Shown: positions 16,401 to 28,200 of the stretch, in pieces
How the letters are laid out: every line of letters begins with the position of its first letter
Numbering within the stretch: position 1 is the first letter of the stretch
From: an uncultured Anaerolineaceae bacterium
GTDB lineage: Bacteria > Chloroflexota > Anaerolineae > Anaerolineales > Anaerolineaceae
DNA: 64,000 bases
Direction of reading: 5' to 3'
Assembly (NCBI GenBank): GCA_938020565.1
Contig: CALIHP010000048.1
Location: 15,755 to 79,754 of the forward strand
The notes under the pieces: generated by a model
Seen by the model: the letters and a program-made list of their open reading frames with translations, nothing else
Told to the model about the DNA's origin: nothing
Databases searched by the model: none
Made by a program: the position numbers and the translations under genes

Positions 16401-19002
16401 CAACGCACCAGGTCACGCTGAGCCGTGTCTGGTCGTTCTCAGTCAGCGCGCTGACAGGAATCAGCGTCGCCGGATTTTCCATTGCGCAGTTTTTCCCTTC
16501 GATTACATCCTCCGCGCCGATCGGGACCCGTTCCGGATCGCCCCCCGCGACGCGGCGCATCAACTCAGCCCGAACCGGAAGGCGCTTTAATTGACCGTTA
16601 ATCCAGGTAACCCCGCCGGTCACGCCCGTTTTCGGCGGAACGTACGTATTCGTCACGGTCATCCCATCCTGCGTGGCGCGATAATTTTTCGGGACGCTCG
16701 GCTGGTTCAGCGTATAAACGTACGGTTTGCCCGTCGAATCGGTCGCCGTCAGTCCGCAATCAGGCGCAGACTGCAAATCATAGCAGCTGTCGATCGTAAA
16801 CTTCGTTTCCGTTCCTTCGCCCGGAGCCGCGGTCAGAGGAATCGAATTTCCAATCCGAGTCCCGTTCCGATAAAGTTCGAGGAAAACCGGCGGACGGAAC
16901 GTCTTCTCGCCCTGAACCCAGACGACGCTTCCCGACAATGAGATCGGGGGCGGATTATAGCGAAGCGTCAGCGCCAGCGGCGCGTCCGACGCCACAGCTT
17001 TCGCCTCCCAATTTTCGGTCAGCTTTTCCACCCCGATCTGATACTGAATTTTCGAACCGTCAGCCGCAAATTCGTCAACGCACCAACGGACCTGCTGCGA
17101 CGGATCCATATCAGGATCAGGCGGCGTCATACGGACCGGATTTCCCGCAGCACATTCGCTTCCTTCGATCCGGTCCGCCTCGGTCAGCTCGACCGGCCGC
17201 GCGGCACGGGTCGCGGGGTCAACCTTCAGCAGCGAAAGAAAAACCGGGCTGCGAACCGTCTCGCCGTCGATCCAGGTCAACCGTGCGTCGACGCCGATTT
17301 TCCGGGATTGGAAGACCGCGGTCAGCTTCATCCCTTCAGGCGTAATCACGTAATTCTCCGGCGTTTCGACCGGATGAATCGAGTAAATCATCGCGCTGCC
17401 GTCGATCGCTGACGCGGGGAGATCGTCCGGCGTTAATCCGGGAACCAGCGAAATCAGCGAAACCGGCACGCTCACGCCACTCCCCGATCTTCCGTCCGAA
17501 GCGAAATGAAACGCAGGTGCAACCGCCTCGCCGTTTCGGCGAAGCTCGAGCGTCAGCGCAGGATGAAGCGCCATATCGCCGCCAACCCACTCGATCGTCA
17601 GCCGCGGATCCGCAGGAAGAACGCGAAACGTTTTTACAATCTCCAATGCCGAATCCTCGCCGGCCGAGCTCACCCAGGGCGTCTCTGCGCCCGGAACGAT
17701 CTTTTCCCCGTCCTCTTCGACGAAATAATTGTACGGGTTCCCGTCGATATCCGTTTCAGGAACACACCAGGTAACGGACTCGGTTCTCTCGTCCGGCTGA
17801 TCCAGCGCTCTGATCGGCGCGATGATCGCGGGATTAGCGACCGCGCAGTTCTGATCCGAGACAGCCGTCAGGATATCCTGCGGAACCGCTTCCGTCGTCC
17901 CTTTCGCGTTCCGGCGAACCAACCGCAGCGCGACCGGTTCGCGCATCAGCTGGCCATGGATCCAGGTTACCTTTCCTGTGACCGGGATTGTTCGCGGGAT
18001 CAGCGTGTTCGTAACCGTCAGGCCTTCCGTTGAACTCATATACCCTTCCGGCTCGGCCGGCTGAATCACAGTGTAATCGTAACGAACCCCAAATGCATCA
18101 GTCACCGGAACGTCTTCCCAGGTCGCCTCGCTCTCCGTCACGCCCGGCTCCTCCGATTCCGGAATAACGACCGGACCTCCGTAAAGGCTCCCGTTCTGGA
18201 GCAGCAGCAGGCTTGTTTTGGGGCGAATCGCGTCCTGTCCACCGCGCCAATAGATTTTCGCGCTGAGCGAACGGAGCTCAGAAGTATAGTTAAGCGTGAT
18301 CAAGAGGCCGTTTTCCTCAGCGCGATACGTCGAAATCGGTTCGGCAAGAACCATCCGATAAGAATACGGATTTCCCAGCGAATCAACTTTCAAAAGATTC
18401 TGCCAGGTGTATGAAGTCACGCCATCCGGAATCGTCACGGTATACAAGTCAGTCGGCGGTTCAATCAGCCCGGCCCGTTGCAGCGTGACGCGAACTGGCG
18501 GACGCGGTGGAATCCCCCCTTCCCAGATCAGGTTCCCGGTTAACGAAACCACGTCCTCAACGAAAATATTCTCGACGATCATCGAGTCTTCCCGTTTAGC
18601 GTACCCCTCCGGCGTGATCGGCTGCGTCACGCTGTACACATACGGCGAGCCGTTCGGATCGGTGACCGGGACATCGTTCCAGGTCACCGATGACTGTTCA
18701 ACGCCGGGAACCGAAGACGCTGAAATATAGCGCGCCGGCCCATAAGGGATCCCGTTTTGAAGCAGCACTAACGAAGTCCCAGGCCGGTACATCCTCTCGC
18801 CGCCGACCCATCGCACGTAGCCGATAAACGTCGCCGTTGGCGCCGGGGGCGGTTCCATTTCGTCCAGACGCCGCGCCTGAACCGCTCTCGCAGGAACGGC
18901 AAAGCCGGCGAAGCTGAAGAAAATCAACAAAACTGCGACGGATTTCCGCAGAAAGCCGGCGATATCGACATAGGCATAGAGAGGTTCGTTCCTGGATTTC
19001 AT
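13462..19002 (-). CDS. Giant secreted Cna-B repeat protein without sortase domain
   Basis: A 1846-residue exported protein. Residues ~13-40 are a signal peptide ending VPARAVQA. From ~55 to the C-terminus are 17 tandem Cna-B-type units of about 104 residues, each opening with a W-x-x-G-like strand followed by RP (VRWVGGERMYRP, LIWEGGIPPRPP, VWIDGQYVRQP). The lysine expected two residues before the Trp is present in only one unit and no unit keeps a full Lys-Glu-Asn triad, so self-made isopeptide bonds look lost. Seven units carry cysteine pairs (NCAVANP..WCVPETD style), suggesting disulfides. The C-terminus (TVAMLRKR) has no LPxTG, membrane helix or sortase domain, so its retention at the cell is unexplained. 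No ribosome site is visible; TATAAT lies 8 bases before the ATG. Confidence 0.88.
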   Translation of the reverse strand: MKSRNEPLYAYVDIAGFLRKSVAVLLIFFSFAGFAVPARAVQARRLDEMEPPPAPTATFIGYVRWVGGERMYRPGTSLVLLQNGIPYGPARYISASSVPGVEQSSVTWNDVPVTDPNGSPYVYSVTQPITPEGYAKREDSMIVENIFVEDVVSLTGNLIWEGGIPPRPPVRVTLQRAGLIEPPTDLYTVTIPDGVTSYTWQNLLKVDSLGNPYSYRMVLAEPISTYRAEENGLLITLNYTSELRSLSAKIYWRGGQDAIRPKTSLLLLQNGSLYGGPVVIPESEEPGVTESEATWEDVPVTDAFGVRYDYTVIQPAEPEGYMSSTEGLTVTNTLIPRTIPVTGKVTWIHGQLMREPVALRLVRRNAKGTTEAVPQDILTAVSDQNCAVANPAIIAPIRALDQPDERTESVTWCVPETDIDGNPYNYFVEEDGEKIVPGAETPWVSSAGEDSALEIVKTFRVLPADPRLTIEWVGGDMALHPALTLELRRNGEAVAPAFHFASDGRSGSGVSVPVSLISLVPGLTPDDLPASAIDGSAMIYSIHPVETPENYVITPEGMKLTAVFQSRKIGVDARLTWIDGETVRSPVFLSLLKVDPATRAARPVELTEADRIEGSECAAGNPVRMTPPDPDMDPSQQVRWCVDEFAADGSKIQYQIGVEKLTENWEAKAVASDAPLALTLRYNPPPISLSGSVVWVQGEKTFRPPVFLELYRNGTRIGNSIPLTAAPGEGTETKFTIDSCYDLQSAPDCGLTATDSTGKPYVYTLNQPSVPKNYRATQDGMTVTNTYVPPKTGVTGGVTWINGQLKRLPVRAELMRRVAGGDPERVPIGAEDVIEGKNCAMENPATLIPVSALTENDQTRLSVTWCVDATDSSGEPIEYFLAEAEAETSPYWLPASADSPLQLVKRYRIPDAEPKIAVNWEGGANYVHPDITLALLRNGTQLGSLVTIQSDGLSGTSAGEAIDLVRAFPNAGFSALPETDLEGRPILYSVFEPVPAANYDVAVDGLTVTHTFRSDKKIVRVQKVWIDGQYVRQPAELRLQQLDGEGRAHDVLLTAADGIDGVSCEADNPLRLNPDPDAVRLNPLTVAVNWCVDEYDSEGNPITYQVVEAESDSPLWTESVDESDPFRLVSTYHSRPVSPRLFVRWIGGSALPRPVITLELLRNGKQVGAPQTVLPEAALADDSGAAITWCDEGDESADCLDVTETDAAGQPYQYTVHDPKPPANYLVTEDGLTLTYAYQSEKIPVQAELVRFGGQLQRTDANLQLKRASGDGNAAPVALTSADRIDGKICAQTNPVMVKPSPQPAGAAKTTETITWCVDRTDSEGVPYRYSVENLTGDDERWNDESDPSEPLRITERYQTRMITPAFRIVWVGGSALTRPAVQLQLLRDGVPYGEDRMPAGSGPEGIGATESVMTWTEVPETDANGRAYAYRIKQVEVPEGYQQLQTDNTTITNRYVSKLEDITGKIEWKNGPDPRPTVTVQLMRRAEGGVIESVGSTSFQDGVTTHVWPSLPLTDAEGNPYAYSLMNSAAINNYAASVDGLKAVYTYQSPLGSVQGTIQWENGMKLPRPAVEVQLYCNGEAVGELRRIEAGTTTGVKNQAVVWSGLPLYDEEGVLYEYSIGEPVVPENYRKIEDGLTLLNRYEPPVGDVIGRIIWEGNSTAHPTAVVSLKRSLPDGTTENIDTVEIPNGKLAHVWKSLPLTDDQGGAFGYALVNAEPLVNYSGVSEGLTVTYRYEPALYQQTGKIDAEIRWIDVPGPHPTVELTLQRSLNDAALNLERVSFPNGVTKYQWTDMIGLTDAGQPYAYQLKVGDLPSEYLVQVDGFVVTIRFRELKPAADTVAMLRKR

Positions 19003-19010
19003 ACCATTTA

Positions 19011-19016
19011 ATTATA
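19011..19016 (-). promoter_or_regulatory. -10 box very close to the 1846-aa protein start
   Basis: On the minus strand TATAAT is followed by eight bases (TAAATGGT) and the ATG at 19002. No Shine-Dalgarno is present, so the mRNA is probably leaderless or nearly so. A weak TTGCGC lies 17 bases upstream as a possible -35. Confidence 0.5.
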
Positions 19017-19169
19017 TCAATGGATGTCCCACAGCGCAAAACATTGAGTTTTTCTTTTATATCGAATAATAACTAATATTTATCCATCAACAGTTCATCC
19101 CAGAAAAGCAGATGACACCTGAACCAGCCTGAACCGCAATCCGCGAATGGGCTGCCATTCGCCCTGATC

Positions 19170-19205
19170 TCAAAATCGAAAGAGGCGGGTTTTTCCCCCG
19201 CCTCC
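19170..19205 (-). terminator. Terminator of the 3617-aa protein gene
   Basis: On the minus strand GAGGCGGG (19204-19197), a seven-base loop and CCCGCCTC (19189-19182) are followed by TTTCGATTTTG. It begins 16 bases after the stop codon and separates the two giant genes into different transcripts. Confidence 0.8.
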
Positions 19206-19220
19206 CGTAAACTTTACGCC

Positions 19221-22200
19221 TTACTTCACCTCAATCAGCACGGCCTGGACCACGCGTCGATAGGCGTACCGGTCCGTCTTCTCGCTGTAATCCTCGCAGG
19301 TCAGCAGCGTGATCCACGTTCCGTCTTTCGCCCCCATCACCGTTTCGACGTCCTGTTCTGTGACCTGCTTCGTTTCACGGACCTCGTAGACGTACGTCTT
19401 CCCGAATGCCTCGATTTCCACCTGGTCTCCGTACCCCAGCGTCTTAAGCCCCGCGAACGGCCCCGGATTATTGTACGCATCCCAGACATGCGCCGTGATC
19501 ACGGAGTTCCCGGCCCACGTCGGGTACGCGCTCCCTTCCAGGTATCCCGCCTGCCCGTTCAGCCAGCTTACGTCCCAGTTCCCGTCCGTCTTCCGGACGC
19601 CCGTGACTCCCAGCCTCACGTTCAGCTTCGGGATCCGCAGTGTCATCTCCGACGCCTGATACTTCTTTTCCACCGGCTGGTCCGGAAGGGCGGTTACGGC
19701 CCCCGGCGTGAATCCTGTCCGCGGCAGCCCGTTCGTATATGCCATTCCTCCGGGCAACGGCAAGCCGTTGTTGATATAGTATTCCGGCGGCAGGTCCGGA
19801 TCGTCGACATCCGGATTCTCATCCGCGCCCCACATCCGATTTGTAAACGTACAGACGATTACTTCACCGTCATCCAGCCCGTAGTACGCCGACATCGTAT
19901 AGAACTCTTCCCGCGTCTCCAGCGTCCCGATTCGCCCGCGCTCCACGCACTTCACCGAATGCTTCGTCCAGCCTTCGCGCTCCAGCTCCAGCGTCTGCCA
20001 CTGTTTCCCGTCCGGTACCGCTCCCGTCTTGATCAGGAACTCTCCGTCCCCGATCTCGCCTGACAGCACCCCGATGAAATTGAATTTATCGTTCGCTCCC
20101 GCAGGAATCGTCACTTTCCGCGCCATGATCGTATTCGGCGGAACGTTCACAAACAATACCTTCACTTCTTCCTTCGGCTCGACCGTCACCGTCACTGTCG
20201 TTTCCCAGCCTGTCGCTGTAAACGATCCTGTCGGTCCGTAGCCGTACGTTCCGACGCGCTGATCCCCCATCGCTTTCAGCGGGCGACGCCCGTGAAGCGA
20301 ACTCGTCACGATTACGTCGATCGTCGTCCAGCCTTCCAGGTTCTGCTGCACGATCGTGTACTGCCCTGGCGTCACTTCCTGTACGATCGGCGCGCTCGTC
20401 GTCGACAGTTGGAACGGCTGCAACCCGGTTCCACCCGTCGCGTAATTGTAATCCGGGAACCCACTGTAACTCGAGTTCGGGTACGTCGTGTTCTGAACGA
20501 CGATTCGCCCGGCCTGGAGGTTGCGCAAGCTGTAGGTGCAGCGAATATCTTTCTCAAGCGGCATCTGCGGAATGGAGAAGAACCCGGTCAGCGCCCCATG
20601 CAAATCTACCTTGGCGTCCACCGTCAGCGGCTCGTCCAGCGCCGGATCCGTGCTGTCGAGCGGCCGCGCCACACAGCTGATGCTGTCCACGCCCCAAACC
20701 TCGGTATCCAGCTTCGGAATCGAGATCCGGTATATCTCCAGATTCATGTTATCGTGCGTAACGGTCGACGGCGTAACCGCTTCTTCCCCGTTATAGTCCA
20801 GATCCTGCGTCGGGCGGACGTCCGTATCGCTGCGGACCTCGACGCCAAATTTCTGATCCGAGATCGGCGAAACAACGACGCCGACCGTCAACCGGCTCAG
20901 CTTCGCGTTGACCGCCGTCAGTCCCGTTTCCGTCTTGAAGTAGCCCGCCGGTGTAAAGTCGTTCCCGCCCGAGTCAACTTCCTGAACGGTGAACGTGTAA
21001 GGTTCGCCGCGCAGCGTCATCAGCGCAACGTTCGGCCAGGTGACATCGGTCGTTCCGTCCGGGAGCGGCTGAATCGCGGCGGAAGGAACGTCTTCCACGG
21101 GGCCGCCGGCAACCTGACGCCGGACCTTCAGCCACACCGTCGGCCGCGGCGCAGGCCCAAGGCCCCAGACCTTTTTCCCAACGATCGGGCCGGACGGCGG
21201 AACGAACGTATTCGTCACCGTCAAACCATTCTCCGACTTCTCGTAATTCGCCGGTTCGGTATCCGCCCCGCTCGCGTCCACTTCCTTCACCGTGAAGATG
21301 TACGGCTGGTCCGCATGATCGCGAAGCTCTACGCCGGTCCATTTCGCTTCGACCGTTCCGTCCGGGAGCTCGACCAGCGGAGCTTCCGCAAGCGGAACCT
21401 CCTGAACCGGGCCGCCCTCGACATTGCGGTACAGCTTGAACCAGATCGTCGGCCGGACGGACGCTTCACCGTTTACCCAGACCTTGGTCGCTGTGACTTC
21501 CGCCTTCGGCGGTACATAAGTATTCGTCAGGCTGAGCCGGTTCGGCGTCATTTCCGATAGCTGGATCCCGCCCGGCTGGTCAATCGTTTCCGTGAAATTC
21601 TCCGGAACGATTGGCTGCCGGATTGTATACGTCAGCGGATTCCCATCGCTGTCAGTGATCGGCAGCGTGATCGTGTTCGCCGTCCCGCCGCCAGCCGGGA
21701 AGTCAACCGTATAGGTATTTCCTTTGTTGTCCGTAACCGTCACCGAGGTTGCCGCCGGTGTCGCCGGTCCGCCGATCCAGTTGATCTCGACCTGGAGCGG
21801 AGCGCGCGGAACGACGTACGTATTCGTGACGGTCAGCGCCGCGTTATCGATATCCGTATCAAAATTCGCAACTGGAGCTTCCTCAACCGTATAGGTATAT
21901 GGCCGGCCCATCTGATCCATTGCGGTCAGATTCGGGACCACCTCGGTCCAGACTTTTGGATTCCCCGCCGTCGCGTTCGCAGCAGTCAACGTATAGGTCC
22001 CGACCGTCTCGCTTCCTGCCACCCCGGCCGTCGTCCGTTTCAACGTAAACGTCACGTTCGTCGGAAGGCCGCCGACCCATTTCTTCGTCATGACCAGGTT
22101 CCCGTCCTGATTGAACGGCGTCGGTCTGAACGTATTCGTAACCAGCAATCCAGCCTCAGTCTTGGTCCAGTTCGCGGTTAATCCGCTGACTTCCTGGACC

Positions 22201-25200
22201 GTGTATGTGTACGGCTGACCGTTGAAATCGGTTTCATCGACGCACCACTTCGCGTCCAGCGTTACCGAAGCCGGTTCGCTCTCCCCGGCGGCCGGCGTCA
22301 GCGTCACCGGATTCGCCGTTTCGCAGGTTAATCCCGTAATCGTCCGCAGCTCAGCTGCCGGAACCTGCGTCGCCGTTCCTCCACCAACCGAGCGGAAAAG
22401 CGCCAGTTCAATCGGAGCGCGCAGCGTCTGCCCGTTGGTCCAGGTCTTCTGGCCCGTCAGCGGAATGACCGGCGGGACATAGCGGTACACAATCTCCATC
22501 CCGTTTTCATTCGGGTTCGGATAATTCGGAACTGGCTGATCATTATGGATCGTATACGTATACGGACGGCCAAAATCGTCCGTCGCAGGCAGGTTCGGCC
22601 AGGTTTTTTCCGTCGTTCCCGGCGGAAGAGCGACCCCGGTTTCGACCGTTTCCGGCGGCTGGCCCTCGATAACGCGCCTCAGCGTAATCTGCACGCTCGG
22701 TTTCGGGTCCGGTCCGCCCTGCCAGGTAATCCTGCCGACCTGATTCAGGAGCGTCGGTGTGAAGGTATTCTTAACCGTCGTCGCGTTCTCCTGCGTCTTC
22801 GTGAAATTCGGATGCCCCGCGCTGACTTCCTGAACCGTATAAACATACGACTGACCAACATCGTTCGTTTCCGCAACGCACCACCCCGCCGTCAATTCAT
22901 CCGGATCCGCCGCGGCCATCGTATGATCCGGCGTCAGCGTCACCGGATTTTCGCTTGCGCAGGGATCACCCGGCGTCAGAGGCGTCAACCGCAGTTCAGA
23001 GGCCGGAACCTGCTCCGCGGGAGCGGCTCCGATCTGGCGGAAGAGCGCGAGCTGAATCGGCTGACGCAGCGTCTGCCCCTTGCTCCAGATTTTCTTCCCC
23101 AAAATATCGGTCGTCGGCGACTGGTAGCGGTACGTAATCTTCAGCCCGTTTTCCTCGCGCGTATAATCGCCTACGCTGCCGGAATGATGATGCAGCGTGT
23201 ATATGTATGGGTTCCCGTCAAGGTCGGTGGCAGGAAGGCCAGACCAGGTCTGCGTCGTCGTCCAATAAGACGAAGCCGGGACCGTCGCGTCCGGGTTGAC
23301 CGGGATCGCCGTCTCCGTTCCGCCCGCGATCTTCCGTTTCAGCGTCACCGTCACCGCCGGTTTCGCGTCCGGCCCGCCGATCCATTCAATTTCGCCGGTC
23401 ACGTCGCCGTTACTGTTATTAATCATCGGCGGGACATAGGTATTCGTGACCGTCTGGCCCGCTTCAGCCTTGGTATAGTTCGCCGGCGCGGCCGTCTCAA
23501 CAACCGTATAACCATACGGCGTCCCGTCCAGCTGCGTCTTCGGCAGGTCGGTCCATTCAACCGTGTTTGTCGCCACGCCCGCGGCCGTCGCCGCCGGGAT
23601 CGTCTTCGGATCGCCGGACCCGCCGTAGAGATTTCCATCCTGCATCAGCAGCAGCTCAACCGCCGGACGCAGCAACGCGCTCCCGTTCACCCAGTTTTTC
23701 GTCCCAGTGACAGTGATCCGCGGCGGAATATAACGCAGGTGGATCTTCAAATCTTCGTTGACCGGGATTTCGGTCGTTCCGTCCTCGTCGACCTTCTGAT
23801 ACAAGCCGGGGACGGTCACAACGTCGACCATATATGTATACAGCTTGCCGCTCGGATCGCGTTCGTCGAGGCCGGTAAACACGTTCGACAGCGTCCCGTC
23901 CGGAATATTCACCGGCGCGCCGACCGCTTCCTTCGTCCCGCCATTGGTAATCCGGTAGAGCTGCATCCTGACCGCCGGCCGCGTCAGCGTACCGCCGTCG
24001 AGCCAGACAATTTCGCCGGTTTTGGAAACCTGATTCGGGAAGAACTTATTCCGAACGATCATGCCCGTATTCTGGCCCGTCAGCTCGTTTCCGGCGTCGT
24101 CAACCTTCTTGAACGTCCCGTCCGCGAACGTCGGCACGGTCGTTTCGTCAACGCGGTACGTGTACGGTTTTCCCTGCGGATCGTTTTCCGGCATGTTTTC
24201 CCAGGACGCCGTCCCTTCGGCGACGCCCGTCGCCATCGTCGCGTCAATCGTCTTCGAACCGACGGCTTCTTCCGCCGCCATCGATTCGCTCTTCCGGTAC
24301 AGCGTCAGCGTCACCGCCGGCCGCGGCAGCGCTTCGCCGCCGATCCATTGCTTCGTTCCGATCAGCCCGGATAAATAAGTATTCGTAATCGTTCGCGTCG
24401 CCGCGTCGATCGTCTTCCGATATTTCAGCGAATCCGGATTCGCCGTGTCCAGTTCCTCGTCTACCGAGAATTCGTACGGAACGCCCTCTGGATTGTTGAC
24501 GTTCGTATACCAGACAACCGCGTCTTCCGTATTTCCCGGATTCGTTCCATCCTCGATCCGAACGCCGTTCTCCGTCGCGTAGGTTTCTCCGGCCTTGGTA
24601 AACAGCTCGCTGACAGGAACTTTCTCAGCCGTTCCGGCCGCGACCTTTCGATACAGCGTCAGCGTCACCGCCGGCCGCGTCGATCCCGCCCCGCCGCTCC
24701 AGACCTTCTTCGCGTTAATTTCAGCTTTCGGCGACACGTACTGATTCGTTACCGTCAGCATCCCGTTGTCAACCGTTTTCACGTACAGCGGCGTCAGATT
24801 CTCGTCTTCATCGATCGTAAAGAGATACGCGATCCCGTCGGGATTCTTTTCATTCGTGTACCATTTCACGATCAGCGGGTCGCCGTCACGGATCGTCACG
24901 CCGTTTACCGCCGCATAATCCGAGGCCGGATGCGCCGCGTCCGTGAACAGCTCAGCCGCCGGGACCTTTTCCGCCGTGCCGCTCGGAATACTCCGGTACA
25001 GCGTCAGCGTCACATCCGGACGCGTCAGGCTGGACCCGCCGATCCATACTTTGTTGCCGAACTTCTCGATCTTCGGCGAACGGTATTTGTACGTCAGCGT
25101 CAGCGTATCGTTCTCGGTAATGACCGTCGGCGTCGTTTCATTCTTGACCTTATCGAAATTCGTCTGGGGCGCCGTATCGTCGATCCAGTATTTGAATTCC

Positions 25201-28200
25201 TCGCCAGTCGCCTGATCCGTCTTCGGGAGATTTTCCCAGACGTTCTTCCAGTCATGACTCGCGGCGGCGTTTTTATCCAGCGTCACCGTGCCGATCACTT
25301 CGACCGCCCCGGTCGGACGCTTCCGCTTCAGCTCGATGGTAACGCTGTCGCGGTCGCTTTCCTGGCCGCCAACCCATTTCACATCTCCGGTAACCTTCCC
25401 GTCCCCATTGACGAGCGGCGGTTTATAGGTATTCAGGATCGCCATTTCGCCGTATGCAGCCGCCGTCGCCGCGTCATACGCATACGTCTTTTCATAATTC
25501 GCGGGCGCGGTCGTCGACGTCAGCGGATCGCCGGTGGGCGTCAGCCCATCCCCGATCTCTTCGTCAAAATAATAGACAACCGGCGAACCGTTCCGATACG
25601 TCTTCGGAACGTACCAGTAGAACGACTGCGTCAGGAGCCCGGCCGCCGTCGATTCGGGGACCGAAACCGTCCCCGCCGTCTCGTAAGTCACGCCCGGCGT
25701 CGATCCGTTCGTAAAGATCGCCGCTGGAAGAAGGTCTCCGCCGACCGATTCCGGCTTGACGAAGCGTCCGTCCTCCGTCTTAATATACAGCCCAACCGTA
25801 ATCGCCGGACGTTTCAGCGTCGACGCGCCGTCCCAGTTCTTCGTTCCCTTGATTTCAACGTATTCGATCCGATACGTGTTAACGATCTCCATGCCGTTTT
25901 CCGTCTTGTCGTATCCCGACGGCGTTAACGGCGCTTTATTCGCGTCCGTCTCGATCAGCGTATACGTATACGGGCGGCCCATGCTATCTGTCTTCGGCAG
26001 GCTGTCCCATTTCTTTTCAACCGTCCATTTTTTATCGCCGTTCGCTTCCGTCGCCGCAGTTCCAATCGCGGCCGCCGTCGAAACGTCGATCGGATCGCCG
26101 ACCGTCTCCGCCGTTCCGCCCGGAACCGTCCGGCTGAGCTGCATGTAGCTTTCCGGCTTCCCTTCAGGCCCGTTAATCCAGGTCGACGTTCCAATCAGCG
26201 GATCCGCCGTCGTATAGGTCGGAACTTTATACGTATTCTTTATCTTTTCCAGTTGCGGATTCCCATTCGCCGCCGCGGTCGTTTCGTGCGTCACCGTCCA
26301 GTTTTCCGGATCGGGAAGCGTCTCTTTAACACTGTAAATATATTTCTGCCCCGCAATATTCGTCTCGTGGACACACCACGTTTTCGCGATTGTCTGCTCG
26401 GCGTTCGCGTCAGTCGCATCCGCGCTTGGGATCAGCGTCAGCGGATTCGTCGTTTCGCAGGTCTTTCCTGTAATCTGAATCAGACCATCCGTCGTCGCAG
26501 GAACCGCTTCCGGCTCATCAGCCGAGCCTTCGATCTTCCGATACAGCGTCAGCTCGACCGGCTGACGCTTCGTCTGACCGTTGATCCATTTCTTCTCAAC
26601 CGGGATTTCAATCTCCGGCTGAACGTACTGATTCGTGACGGTATACCCGTCGATATTCCCGACCTGCGCAACAGAACCGTTGATTGTCGTCTGATAATTC
26701 TGAAGTTCCGTACCATTCGCTCCATCACGGTTTTCCTTAACCGTGTAAACGATTCGGGTCCCATCCGATTTGACCGAAGGTAAGTTCTTAAACTCGCCGA
26801 GCCAGGTATTCTCATCGGCCGGGTCTGCGTTCGCATCCGTCAGCGTCAGCGACTTGTCCTCAACCTTGACGCCGTCCGCGTAGAGGTCGATCGTAACCGC
26901 CGGACGCGTTTTCCCGTCCCGCCAAATCTTTTTCACCGGGAAAGCGACATTCTTCACGCCGGTCACCGAGTTTGACGTGCCAAACAGCGCGCCCATCGAA
27001 TACGAGACCGCGAATGAGTTCGTCGACGTATCGTAACCCGTTTCATAGTTCGAGTCTGTATCCGGTCCGATCATCGGCAAGTCGAAATAATGTTTCGAGA
27101 GCGGCTCAATTTTCTGACCCGGCTTAAGCTCAATCCGTACCGCCGTTACCGCGGACCAGTCAGCGACCGCCGCCTGCCAGGCGCAGCCGCCCGCTCCGGC
27201 GTCTTGAACACCGACGACCGGATCCATCGATGGATTCGGAGCCGTACAGTATTTAATATCGTATTTATCGGTCTCATTACCGGTCACAGGACCGGTCATC
27301 ACGCCGTCGAACTGGGAGTTGCGCGCAGGCGATGTCGAGCCGGCAATCTGATAGTTCGTATCGCCGATCCGCGGCAGCACGTCGTAAATCAGGACGTTCC
27401 CTTCCGAGGTTGTCGACTGGTTATTGATTTGGATTCGGTAAACATACGGCTCGTTCAATGGCACCGGCGCGTCAGTCTTTCCAGCTGGCTTTCCCGCGGG
27501 GAAGATGAATTTCTCGGAGTTGACGACCGTCGGGATTGTCGCATTGAACGTCGCGTTCATCCGGATCGTCAAATCACTTGTCGATCCGTCGTTGTTCAGG
27601 TCGAGAACGTCCGGACGCGGGTACGTATTCGGGTTATGCGCCGGGTTCGTGTCCACCCCGTTCCCGATCCCAAACACCAGGTTTCCGCTCGCGTCTTTCG
27701 CAGCATACGGACGATTGGATGCGTTCGTTTCTTTCGTAATCGAGGCGACATCTTCCCATTTCCAGAAATAGTGAACTTCATTTGCCTTGTCGCTGGGAAT
27801 CTGTCCCGCCTGCGCGGCGTGTTTCGTCTCATAAATCGAGACAAGCGGCATCGGGATCGCATCCTCGTTGATCTTCAATTTGAACCAGATCCGCAGCGGA
27901 ACGCAGCCGTTCGCCGGCGGATTTTTCCAAACATCCCGCGTTTTAAAGTCTTTAAATTTGATCTTAACCGCTTTCAGCCCTGTTCCCTGGAAATCGGGAA
28001 TAACCGTCTCCGACTCCACGTACGGCGCTATCGTAGCGTTCGTTGCGCCGCCGTTCCAGGTCTCGATCGCGTAACCGGTATAATCCGCGCCAGGGGGAAG
28101 GAGCGCCGTGACCGAGAGACCTTTAATCATGGCGAAATCACATAGAGTCACATAGGTCCGTGCATCGAGCTGCGAACCAAGCTGGGTCGCGCCCTGACCT

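Noticed and set aside
22545..24374. 609-codon open frame antisense to the giant adhesin (others at 20292-21560 and 24930-25928)
   Set aside because: Product is Arg-rich and low in typical protein features, has no ribosome site, and repeats with the Cna-B period. It is a frame shadow of the GC-biased repeat gene.
13500..26960. Regular repeats as a possible CRISPR array
   Set aside because: The periodicity is about 300-350 bases and follows protein domains; there are no short identical repeats with spacers.
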